NCBI GenBank assembly: GCA_021815065.1
Contig: JAKAHI010000009.1
Span: 1 to 12,763, forward strand
Reading direction: 5' to 3'
Origin: a bacterium
GTDB lineage: Bacteria; JAMCPX01
Length of the DNA stretch: 12,763 nucleotides
Position 1 is the stretch's first letter. Every line of letters begins with the position of its first letter. The position numbers were made by a program, and so were the translations under genes. A model generated the notes under the pieces. That model saw nothing but the letters and a program-made list of their open reading frames with translations, made no database searches and was not told the DNA's origin. Shown here piece after piece: positions 1 through 6,254 of the stretch.

Positions 1-556
1 TCCTGACGACCTGTCCCTCATGAACGTGGATTTCCACATTCACCTCCATGGCAGAAACGGGCATGACCTCATAGGTTACCTGCACGTTATAATAACCTTT
101 TGCCTTGTACATATCCACTATCTTATCGATGGAAGCGGATATCGCTGCCTTGTCAAAAAAACTTCTGGGCTTGAAGGTAAGGGCTTCTTTGAGCTTATCG
201 TTCGATATTTCCGAGTTACCCTTGAACTCTATACTCTTGATAAGCGGCCTTTCCACAACGCTGTATATAAGGTTGATACCCTTTCCGTAAGGCTCTTCGT
301 AGACGATGACGCTGTCAAAATATCCGAGCTTGAACAATCTGAGAATATCATCATTCACCGTGAGTTCGGACAGAGGACTTCCGACAGGCTGTTTTATGTT
401 TTCGCGAATAACCTCCGTTTGTATCCTCTGGTTGCCCTCTACGGTTATCTTCCCGACGACAGGCTGGTCTGCAAACAACATTTTTGGCACCTGTAGAATT
501 AAGACGACGGTAATAAACAATAAGAGTTTAATCGGAATTCTGGAACAATACCCCAT
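1..556 (-). CDS. bamA: Outer membrane protein assembly factor BamA, N-terminal part (runs off the window)
   Basis: BamA is the central beta-barrel of the machine that folds and inserts outer membrane proteins; its periplasmic POTRA domains receive the substrates. Only the first 185 codons are in the window. They show a signal peptide (hydrophobic LLLFITVVLIL near residues 11-21, likely cleavage after LFA at about residue 27) and two POTRA-like repeats: about residues 32-103, starting VVGKITVEGNQRI, and about 104-185, starting LIKSIEFKGNSEI. The barrel lies outside. I chose the ATG at 556 because AGGA lies 6 nt upstream and an in-frame TAA sits two codons before it; the adjacent GTG at 559 is too close to the AGGA. 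The start overlaps the end of lolD by 29 nt in another frame, so translation is probably coupled. TamA or another Omp85 protein is possible, but the lolD linkage favours BamA. Confidence 0.85.
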   Translation of the reverse strand, partial: MGYCSRIPIKLLLFITVVLILQVPKMLFADQPVVGKITVEGNQRIQTEVIRENIKQPVGSPLSELTVNDDILRLFKLGYFDSVIVYEEPYGKGINLIYSVVERPLIKSIEFKGNSEISNDKLKEALTFKPRSFFDKAAISASIDKIVDMYKAKGYYNVQVTYEVMPVSAMEVNVEIHVHEGQVVR

Positions 557-1220
557 CACTTATCCTGTATCTTCTTGACATCATCCGTGCGAACGGCTCA
601 TTATGCGTGACCATTATAATCGTTATCCCCATCGTTTTATTAAAGTGCAATAAAAGGTTCATTATTACCTCGCCGCTGTGAGAATCGAGGTTTCCTGTCG
701 GCTCATCAGCAAGCACAATCGGCGGAGACATACTGAGCGCCCTTGCAACAGCAACCTTTTGTTGTTCTCCTCCTGAGAGTTCGGAAGGCTTGTTACCAAC
801 CTTCTCAGACAACCCCACATCATTCAATAAGTCAAGTGCATTATCTTCTGCCTTCTTTGTGTCCTGTCCCGATATGATGGCCGGGAACATGACGTTTTCT
901 ACAAGATCGAATTCCATGAGCAGATGGTGTGCCTGAAAAATGAATCCTACGTTTGCGTTTCTGAAAGCAGACATGGCGTTTGCGGATTTTTCGAAGACAC
1001 TTTCGTTCTTAAAAAAGACATCGCCCGCTGTCGGCTTGTCAAGGCTGCCGATGATCTGCAACAGTGTCGTCTTGCCCGAACCGGACACCCCCATGATGCT
1101 GATGGTCTCTCCGCTCCGGACATCGAGATTTACACCTTTCAAGACATCGATATGCCGTTTGCTGTCGTGGAAACTTTTATGTATGTCGGAAACTTTAAGC
1201 AACGGTTCAAAATTGTTCAT
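528..1220 (-). CDS. lolD: LolD-like ABC transporter ATP-binding protein (lipoprotein release)
   Basis: This is a cytoplasmic ATPase of the LolCDE type, which releases lipoproteins from the inner membrane towards the outer membrane. At 230 aa it matches LolD length. Motifs counted from the ATG at 1220: Walker A GVSGSGKTT (44-52), Q-loop Gln at 96 inside FIFQAHHLL, a stretch close to the FIYQFHHLL of E. coli LolD, signature LSGGE (148-152), Walker B IVLADEP (168-174) and switch His 206. A GTG at 1250 would add ten residues, but the ATG gives MNNFEPLL, which aligns better with LolD N-termini. Neither start has a good Shine-Dalgarno sequence. It overlaps bamA downstream. No lolC/lolE permease gene is adjacent: the upstream neighbour is the efflux gene, separated by a terminator. 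A MacB-type ATPase is the main alternative. Confidence 0.82.
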   Translation of the reverse strand: MNNFEPLLKVSDIHKSFHDSKRHIDVLKGVNLDVRSGETISIMGVSGSGKTTLLQIIGSLDKPTAGDVFFKNESVFEKSANAMSAFRNANVGFIFQAHHLLMEFDLVENVMFPAIISGQDTKKAEDNALDLLNDVGLSEKVGNKPSELSGGEQQKVAVARALSMSPPIVLADEPTGNLDSHSGEVIMNLLLHFNKTMGITIIMVTHNEPFARMMSRRYRISDGVLFQNSD

Positions 1221-1261
1221 ATTGTCTGCATTCAATAGAATACAGAGCACGTTAAGTCAAG

Positions 1262-1290
1262 AATATAAACGATGGTAAAGTCCCCCGCAA
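1262..1290 (-). promoter_or_regulatory. Possible promoter of lolD-bamA
   Basis: The minus strand has TTGCGG (1285-1290, 3/6 match to the -35 consensus), a 17-nt spacer and TATATT (1262-1267, 5/6 match to the -10 consensus). It lies between the upstream terminator and lolD, about 40 nt before the lolD ATG, which is where a promoter is needed. A second weaker option is TTGACT at 1254-1259. The call is inferred from position and consensus only. Confidence 0.35.
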
Positions 1291-1307
1291 TTTAGTCATA
1301 CCGTAAC

Positions 1308-1352
1308 AAAAAGACGAAGCAATCTACCGTGATTGATAGCTTGCTTAGTCTT
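1308..1352 (-). terminator. Rho-independent-type terminator of the tolC-emrA-emrB operon
   Basis: On the minus strand, AAGACtaAGCAA (1341-1352) pairs with TTGCTtcGTCTT (1311-1322), with a 2x2 internal mismatch. The loop contains a further CTATC/GGTAG pairing with one G-T wobble. The hairpin runs straight into a run of five T (1308-1312). It starts about 55 nt after the emrB stop codon, so it should end efflux-operon transcripts before lolD. The stem is not very GC-rich, so it may leak. Confidence 0.65.
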
Positions 1353-1406
1353 GTCCGCAATGAAAGGGTGTCATTGGGGTTTTGGGGATAAGCGCTTCCA
1401 TTGTAT

Positions 1407-2963
1407 CTATATCTCCATGGCCGGGGGTTCTGCCTTATCCGCTCCATGCTTCGCAGCTTTGATACCCTTCAACACGAAGACAACCGGCAGGGTTACAAGA
1501 AAAGCGAGCGCCATGAACAAAAAGGCATGGTTCGACGCGATCATGAACGCCTGTTTTGTCACCAGCCCGTTGATCAGCGTCAGCGCCTTTTGCGTCGGCG
1601 GATAGACCACAGGGGCATGGGTGAGTGCAGCAGCATGCTTCAAAAGCATGAGGCTTGGGGTGTTGTAAACACTGACATTCCTGCCGAGCACCTCATGGTT
1701 CAATTGGACATTATTGTCCATCATGGTGGCCAGCATGGCAATGCCGATGGATCCTGCGACCTGCCGGATCAAGTTATACAATCCCGATGCATCCGTCTTA
1801 AACTTGTTCTCGATGGTCAGCAGCGATGACACATTCAGGGAAACGATGATGAAGCCAAAGCCTATACCCTGAACAAATTGCGGCCAGAATATTTCCCAAA
1901 AGCCCATGTCCAGGCTGAGGCTGCCGAGCTGAATGGATGAGATTATCGCCAATGCAAAACCTACGCCAACCAAAAGTTTCGGTCCCAGTTTATTGAACAG
2001 CTTGCCAGCAAGAGGCATTGCAAAAGCCATTGCAAGCCCCCGTGACATTATTGCCAGGCCTGCATCATACGCAGAATACCCCATGATATTCTGGAGGAAC
2101 ATGGGCAGAAGGAAAAGACTGCCGAACATGCCGAGACTAAATACCATGGAAAGAAACGAGTTTGCAGAAAGGTTTATATCTTTCAATACCTTTAAATTGA
2201 CCGCCGGATGTTCTGAAGCGAGTTCTTTCACAATGAAGAGGATTATGGCAAGCGCCGAAATGACTGTTAGCGCCACGATATAATTCGAAGAAAACCAGTC
2301 TTTGTACTCCCCGTCCGTTAAGACAATCTGCATGGCACCAAGGCCGATGGTGAGAAAGGTTATACCGAACCAATCCACGCCTCCTTTGAGCTTCTGAATA
2401 AAGGGAGGGTCCTCGATAAACATATACAGGAGAACAAGGTTGATGAGACCGATCGGCAGATTGACATAAAATACCCATGGCCATGAGTAGTTTGTGACGA
2501 TCCATCCGCCCAGGTAAGGACCTATCGCGGGTCCAAGGACAATGGCAAGGCTGAATATCGCCATTGCAGTTCCCTGCTCTTCCCGTGGAAACGTTTCGGC
2601 AAGGATTGCCTGAGCGAGCGGTATCAGTGCACCCCCGCCCATGCCCTGCAAGAGCCGGAACACGACGATAGACGGCAGGTTCCATGCAACACCGCATAAT
2701 AAGGAGCTTACCGTGAACAGGAGGACCGACAGCATGTAATAGTTTTTCCTCCCAAAAAGCGAACTGAAAAAACCGACCAGCGGCATCAGTACGACACCGG
2801 AGAGCATATAGCCGGTTATCACCCAGGTTATTTCTTCTATGGACGCGGACATGGACCCTTTGATATAGGGCAATGCCACGTTGACAACACTCATATCTAT
2901 ACTGAAGAGCGTTGTGCTCGGGATGACCGCTAAGGTCACAAGCCATTTGTTGGTTTTTGTCAT
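1407..2963 (-). CDS. emrB: MFS drug efflux permease, DHA2 family (EmrB-like)
   Basis: This inner-membrane proton antiporter should export toxic, usually hydrophobic, compounds. The 518-aa length and the many hydrophobic segments fit the 14-helix DHA2 family. Motifs: DMSVVNVALP in helix 1 (23-32), a motif-A-like GFFSSLFGRKN (64-74), and the antiporter motif C IVLGPAIGPYLGGW (141-154). The charged C-terminal tail (KGIKAAKHGADKAEPP) is cytoplasmic in this family. The ATG at 2963 follows the emrA-like gene by 13 nt, with a modest GGGA upstream, so it is the third gene of a tolC-emrA-emrB unit. Such permeases work with an EmrA adaptor and a TolC channel to pump across both membranes. Substrate cannot be read from the sequence. 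Transcription ends at the hairpin at 1308-1352. Confidence 0.92.
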   Translation of the reverse strand: MTKTNKWLVTLAVIPSTTLFSIDMSVVNVALPYIKGSMSASIEEITWVITGYMLSGVVLMPLVGFFSSLFGRKNYYMLSVLLFTVSSLLCGVAWNLPSIVVFRLLQGMGGGALIPLAQAILAETFPREEQGTAMAIFSLAIVLGPAIGPYLGGWIVTNYSWPWVFYVNLPIGLINLVLLYMFIEDPPFIQKLKGGVDWFGITFLTIGLGAMQIVLTDGEYKDWFSSNYIVALTVISALAIILFIVKELASEHPAVNLKVLKDINLSANSFLSMVFSLGMFGSLFLLPMFLQNIMGYSAYDAGLAIMSRGLAMAFAMPLAGKLFNKLGPKLLVGVGFALAIISSIQLGSLSLDMGFWEIFWPQFVQGIGFGFIIVSLNVSSLLTIENKFKTDASGLYNLIRQVAGSIGIAMLATMMDNNVQLNHEVLGRNVSVYNTPSLMLLKHAAALTHAPVVYPPTQKALTLINGLVTKQAFMIASNHAFLFMALAFLVTLPVVFVLKGIKAAKHGADKAEPPAMEI

Positions 2964-2976
2964 TGTTTTTTCCCGG

Positions 2977-4065
2977 TTACTGTTCTATCCGCACATACGG
3001 ATAAACCGACAACCCCGGATACAGCGGTGTATCCGCAGAGGATACACTGTCCAGCACAATCTTCACCGGCACCCTCTGTACGACCTTGATAAAGTTACCG
3101 GTTGCGTTCTCGGGCGGCAACAGACTGAATGCGGAACCGCTGCCCGATTGAAAGCTTGCAACATGACCTTTGAATGTCTTACCCGGATATGCATCAACTT
3201 TAATGATAACCGGCGCTCCTATCTTTATCTTGTTCAGATCTGTTTCTTTGAAATTGGCTACAATCCATACATTGTCGAGGTCCACGACACTCAGATAGGG
3301 AATGCCGGGCATAACATACGTACCGGGGTTTACGTTCTTTTTGGTAACATAGCCGGTACACGGTGCATAAACCGTTGTCCTTTGCAGATTGATAAGAGCC
3401 AATTTATATCCGGACTCGAGTGCCTTCGTGACAAGGGCCTTTGTTTTCAACCCCTCTTTTAAATTTTGAACGCTGGTTTGCAGTTGCATGATATTTGCCT
3501 GATCTATCTTAACCTTTGCGGAACTCACCTCGAACTTTGTTTGCATTTCATCGTAAGAAAGCCTGGATACTGCGTTATCTTTCCACAGGTTTGCATATCG
3601 CCGTGCGTTTTCTTCATTCAGGGTATTCATCGCGGTATCGGCCTTCAACTCATACCGTGCTTTCAAAAGCATTTCCTTTTGCATGGCTATGGACAAGGCT
3701 AATTGTTTCAGCTCGTTGCTGTTTGCCTCATACTGTGCCTGTGCCTTGTTTGTGTTTTCGGTATAATCCGAAGTATCGATGGTAAATAACGGATCCCCCT
3801 GCTTCACATATTGATTGTCGTGAATGAAGACCTTCAGCACCTGGCCTTTTACCTGCGGTGCCACCGGAACAATAGCGCTGCTTCCCTCTACGAAGGCATC
3901 ATCCGTATCCACATGGGTAAACATAAACCGAATATGAGGGATCTCTGCTATCAAGAGAATGAGAACAACGATCGCAGAGACTATCAACAGTATTTTTCTT
4001 TTTGACCTGTTGTTCGGCTTTTTCAAAGGTTCTTTTACCTTGCTTTCCGTGTTTTTATTTTCCAT
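2977..4065 (-). CDS. emrA: Membrane fusion protein, HlyD/EmrA family
   Basis: This periplasmic adaptor links the MFS permease to the TolC-like channel. It has 362 aa, normal for EmrA. It has a Lys/Arg-rich cytoplasmic N-terminus, one membrane anchor (about 24-41, ILLIVSAIVVLILLIAEI), then the family hallmark HVDTDDAFVEG (51-61). The first lipoyl half is about 65-98 (VPVAPQVKGQVLKV), followed by a long Gln/Ala/Lys-rich coiled-coil hairpin to about 225. The second lipoyl half (VYAPCTGYVTKKNVNPGTYV) and a beta-barrel domain complete the protein. The ATG at 4065 has a strong GGAGG 7 nt upstream and overlaps the tolC-like gene by 11 nt, so coupled translation is likely. It is anchored by a transmembrane helix, not a lipoprotein box, as expected for EmrA and not AcrA. 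Confidence 0.92.
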   Translation of the reverse strand: MENKNTESKVKEPLKKPNNRSKRKILLIVSAIVVLILLIAEIPHIRFMFTHVDTDDAFVEGSSAIVPVAPQVKGQVLKVFIHDNQYVKQGDPLFTIDTSDYTENTNKAQAQYEANSNELKQLALSIAMQKEMLLKARYELKADTAMNTLNEENARRYANLWKDNAVSRLSYDEMQTKFEVSSAKVKIDQANIMQLQTSVQNLKEGLKTKALVTKALESGYKLALINLQRTTVYAPCTGYVTKKNVNPGTYVMPGIPYLSVVDLDNVWIVANFKETDLNKIKIGAPVIIKVDAYPGKTFKGHVASFQSGSGSAFSLLPPENATGNFIKVVQRVPVKIVLDSVSSADTPLYPGLSVYPYVRIEQ

Positions 4066-5434
4066 AATCGTTCCTCCCTAAACTTCTTTCAAGTTTTGCT
4101 AGGCTTATTTCATAACCATACAGTGCATTGTAATAATTAAGTTCAGCCTGCGTAAGATATGTTTGTGCATCTAAAACCTCCGTGGATGTGACCAGTTGCT
4201 GCCCGTATTGAAGGTTTGTTATCCGGTAGTTTTCTTTTGCCTGTGCAAGTGCCGTTTCCGAAGTGCTGATGTCCTGCGCTGCGGTATCCAGCTCTATAAG
4301 ATTACTCTGGACCTGAAGTTTTACCGCGTTCATAAACGCATGAAGCTGGTTTTTTATTGCCGACTTGGTATAATCCGCCTGTTGTGCATTATCGTTCGTC
4401 TTGAGCCAGTTGAATATCGTCCATTTTATACCGATGCCGACCATCTGATTGTATTGATTCTGGTACTCATTGCGTGCCGCAAGGCCGTCTTGCCCTGCCT
4501 GGGTATATGCAGCGAATGCAAAGATGTGCGGGTAATATTCGCTCTCTGCAAGCTTTGCGTGCGTAGCTGCCTGCTGTACCCGTATACCCAATGCTTTGAG
4601 TTCGGGTCTGTTCTGCAGCGCTTCATCCGTCAATGCAGCAGGATCATAGCTTGCTGCAGTCACGGATGTAATATCTTCCAACTGTACGTCCTTGGCCAGA
4701 TCTCTGTTTAATAGTGTATTGAAGTTTGCTCTGGCAATAGCCAGATTTGCTTCTGCCTGAGACTTGAATTGAACTGCATCTGCCAGTGCAACCTGCGATT
4801 TGAGCTGGTCATTGTACGCCACAATGCCCCGGTCATAAAAATGCTGTGCCTCATGTACATGTGATGTCAGTTGTTCTACCCGTTCATCGGCAACCTGTAC
4901 TTGTTTCTGAGCGCGAAGAACATTAAAGTACGCAATCCTGACCTCTTCCCCGATGTCGAGAATGGCCTCCTCATGCTGTACCCTGGTTATGTCGATGCCC
5001 AGATCGGCAAGTTTTCGCTGATTGAAGAGTGCGAAACCGGTAAAGATCGGCTGCTTCAACTCGATCTCCCAGTTTATCAATGCGGTTCCGTTCATATACA
5101 TGCGGGGCGGAAGGTAAACATAATCGCCATTTGGTTTCCCGCCGCTAAAAACCGGCAACGGCCGGTGCGGTATTTGCAGGTACGGTTGATTCTTAAGTCC
5201 CACGGCGCTGTAATCAAAGGAAAGCTCCGGAAGCATACCAGCGGTTGCACTTCGCCTCTGCGCCTGTGCGGCTTTGATCTGATCCACGGTGCCCTGGATC
5301 AGATAATTATTGCGAATCGCCTCCTGTACGGCAGAATCAAGCGAATACAGGCCGTCCGCCCTTATCTGCATGGAGAATGCCAGGAGCGCAATAACGATAA
5401 GGAGAACCGATAGAGAATATGTTTTTATCTGCAT
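4055..5434 (-). CDS. tolC: TolC-family outer membrane efflux protein
   Basis: This is the outer-membrane exit duct of the tripartite pump. It has 459 aa with a signal peptide (LSVLLIVIALLAFSMQIRA, likely cleaved before DGLYSL at residue 27). Two OEP repeats follow: the first starts LDSAVQEAIRNNYLI; the second starts LTDEALQNRPELKALGIRV and contains the typical RPELKAL, a conserved spot of the family. Long Gln/Ala/Glu-rich helices with LNRDL and NYYNALYGYEISLAKLERSLG near the C-terminus are also typical. It is the first gene of the operon; its ATG at 5434 has AGGTGG just upstream and overlaps a 17-codon leader ORF. A strong promoter and the best copy of the shared palindrome lie 60-105 nt upstream, so TetR repression is expected. 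Confidence 0.92.
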   Translation of the reverse strand: MQIKTYSLSVLLIVIALLAFSMQIRADGLYSLDSAVQEAIRNNYLIQGTVDQIKAAQAQRRSATAGMLPELSFDYSAVGLKNQPYLQIPHRPLPVFSGGKPNGDYVYLPPRMYMNGTALINWEIELKQPIFTGFALFNQRKLADLGIDITRVQHEEAILDIGEEVRIAYFNVLRAQKQVQVADERVEQLTSHVHEAQHFYDRGIVAYNDQLKSQVALADAVQFKSQAEANLAIARANFNTLLNRDLAKDVQLEDITSVTAASYDPAALTDEALQNRPELKALGIRVQQAATHAKLAESEYYPHIFAFAAYTQAGQDGLAARNEYQNQYNQMVGIGIKWTIFNWLKTNDNAQQADYTKSAIKNQLHAFMNAVKLQVQSNLIELDTAAQDISTSETALAQAKENYRITNLQYGQQLVTSTEVLDAQTYLTQAELNYYNALYGYEISLAKLERSLGRNDYGK

Positions 5435-5478
5435 AAATCCACCTTAATCTTTACCGTTCTATCTTTTCTGTACATCAT
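5425..5478 (-). CDS. Possible 17-aa leader peptide overlapping the tolC start
   Basis: A short ORF, MMYRKDRTVKIKVDLCR, begins at 5478 (or at the next codon, 5475) and ends with TAA at 5425-5427, after the tolC ATG, giving a 10-nt overlap in another frame. It has the best ribosome binding site in the area: GGAGG at 5484-5488, 5 nt from the first ATG and 8 nt from the second. It lies inside the tolC leader just after the operator. Ribosomes finishing this ORF would release at the tolC start, so it could couple or meter tolC translation. The peptide is basic. No homologue is known to me and a chance ORF cannot be excluded. Confidence 0.4.
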   Translation of the reverse strand: MMYRKDRTVKIKVDLCR

Positions 5479-5492
5479 TTTTTCCTCCAGAC

Positions 5493-5510
5493 TAAGTAAT
5501 CGTTTACTTA
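5493..5510 (-). promoter_or_regulatory. Operator O1, perfect palindrome at the tolC-emrA-emrB promoter
   Basis: The minus strand reads TAAGTAAACGATTACTTA, a perfect inverted repeat (TAAGTAA-N4-TTACTTA). It starts one base after the -10 box and covers the expected transcription start, an ideal place for repression. Near copies lie at 6153-6170, 9526-9543 and 11187-11204. The TetR gene ends only 45 nt away, so TetR binding is the obvious inference. Confidence 0.75.
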
Positions 5511-5511
5511 C

Positions 5512-5539
5512 ATTATACTACACAATTTTCCCGTGTCAA
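5512..5539 (-). promoter_or_regulatory. Promoter of tolC-emrA-emrB
   Basis: On the minus strand both boxes are perfect sigma-70 consensus: TTGACA (5534-5539) and TATAAT (5512-5517), separated by 16 nt. The predicted start near 5505 is inside operator O1, leaving a leader of about 70 nt before tolC. The -35 box is only about 15 nt after the tetR stop with no terminator between, so readthrough from tetR is also possible. Confidence 0.8.
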
Positions 5540-5554
5540 GCGTTTTCCTCATAT

Positions 5555-6145
5555 TTATTTAGACATCATGCGCTGCATCAAAAAGAACATTCTTTTGCAG
5601 AAGCCGTGCATATCGAATCTGTCTTCGTTGAGAATGAGCTCTATGTTCAGAGTAATGGGAATGCCCATGTAGATAGTTGCAATATCATCCACAGCGAGCT
5701 TCTTGTTCCATAAACCTTCGGTCATCCCGTCCCGTATAATCTTGCTGATCAGGGATTTCTGTTCGGAGAGTATTTCGTGTAAATTTTCCTTCAGTTCCTT
5801 ATCGTTCATGTGGGCAGCTTCTGAGAAGAGAAGTATGGTGATACCTTTGTTTTCAATAAGGTATTTCACATGCCTGCAAAGGAAGTCGGACAATCTTTTC
5901 TCCGATCCATCGGCACCCAGGGCAATCTGCCTCAGTTCGCCGATAAGACCGGTTTTTACATCCTGCATGATGCCGAGCATGATGTCCCGCTTCGACTTGA
6001 AGTGGCGGAATATGGCACCCTCTGTTATGCCGACCCTTCTCGCCAGATTCCTCGTCGACAGTTGATCCAGCCCGTCCGTGAATATAATATCCAGCACGGC
6101 CTTTTTAATCTGTTCCTGCCTGATTTCGGTTGTTTGTCTTTCCAT
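5555..6145 (-). CDS. TetR/AcrR-family transcriptional repressor
   Basis: This is a one-component repressor whose N-terminal helix-turn-helix binds a palindrome and whose C-terminal domain binds an effector. It has 196 aa from the ATG at 6145. The HTH spans about 29-55: LSTRNLARRVGITEGAIFRHF, then KSKRDIM, the classical TetR pattern. The C-terminal part (helical, ending RMFFLMQRMMSK) has no diagnostic ligand motif. A GTG at 6163 gives six more residues, but it lies within the -35/-10 spacer, upstream of the expected transcript start, so I reject it. The -10 box ends 7 nt before the ATG, so the mRNA is probably leaderless. Four copies of one palindrome flank this gene, one over its own promoter, which points to autoregulation and control of the pump, the PAP2 unit and the radical SAM gene. 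The effector is unknown; a hydrophobic or lipid-like ligand would fit the targets. Confidence 0.9.
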   Translation of the reverse strand: MERQTTEIRQEQIKKAVLDIIFTDGLDQLSTRNLARRVGITEGAIFRHFKSKRDIMLGIMQDVKTGLIGELRQIALGADGSEKRLSDFLCRHVKYLIENKGITILLFSEAAHMNDKELKENLHEILSEQKSLISKIIRDGMTEGLWNKKLAVDDIATIYMGIPITLNIELILNEDRFDMHGFCKRMFFLMQRMMSK

Positions 6146-6152
6146 AGCTCTA

Positions 6153-6170
6153 TATATAATCACTCACTTA
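6153..6170 (-). promoter_or_regulatory. Operator O2 in the tetR promoter
   Basis: The minus strand reads TAAGTGAGTGATTATATA, 13/18 identical to O1. The left half and the central GATTA are kept and the right half is degenerate, as if constrained by the overlapping -10 box. A weaker site at the regulator's own promoter is common for autoregulated repressors. The call depends on the other copies. Confidence 0.5.
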
Positions 6171-6181
6171 CATCTTGTCAA
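6153..6181 (-). promoter_or_regulatory. Promoter of tetR (leaderless transcript predicted)
   Basis: TTGACA (6176-6181), 17-nt spacer, TATATA (6153-6158) on the minus strand. The -10 box is followed by TAGAGCT and then the ATG, so the start point falls at or next to the A of the start codon. No Shine-Dalgarno sequence can therefore be used for this gene from this promoter. Confidence 0.7.
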
Positions 6182-6254
6182 GCATTTTCTTCGTCCAAAC
6201 TTTTCTGTCCTGCGCAGGGGTATTCATTAACGTCCATTGACAACGTTATGAACA

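Noticed and set aside
20..496. 158-codon open frame on the plus strand
   Set aside because: It lies entirely opposite the POTRA-coding part of bamA, whose protein is clearly recognisable; the plus-strand product has no family features.
2137..2946. 269-codon open frame on the minus strand inside emrB
   Set aside because: It is an out-of-frame shadow of the DHA2 permease; its Arg/Cys/His-rich product looks like a frameshifted membrane protein.
6146..6163. Six-residue N-terminal extension of the TetR protein from GTG 6163
   Set aside because: The GTG lies inside the -35/-10 spacer and upstream of the expected transcription start; TetR homology begins after the ATG at 6145.
6209..6218. CCTGCGCAGG perfect 10-bp palindrome between the MCE gene and tetR
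   Set aside because: It has no T run for a terminator, no second copy in the window and is short enough to occur by chance.
6228..6247. Inverted repeat TAACGT / ACGTTA after the MCE stop codon
   Set aside because: The stem is short and AT-rich with no T tail, so I do not call it a terminator.
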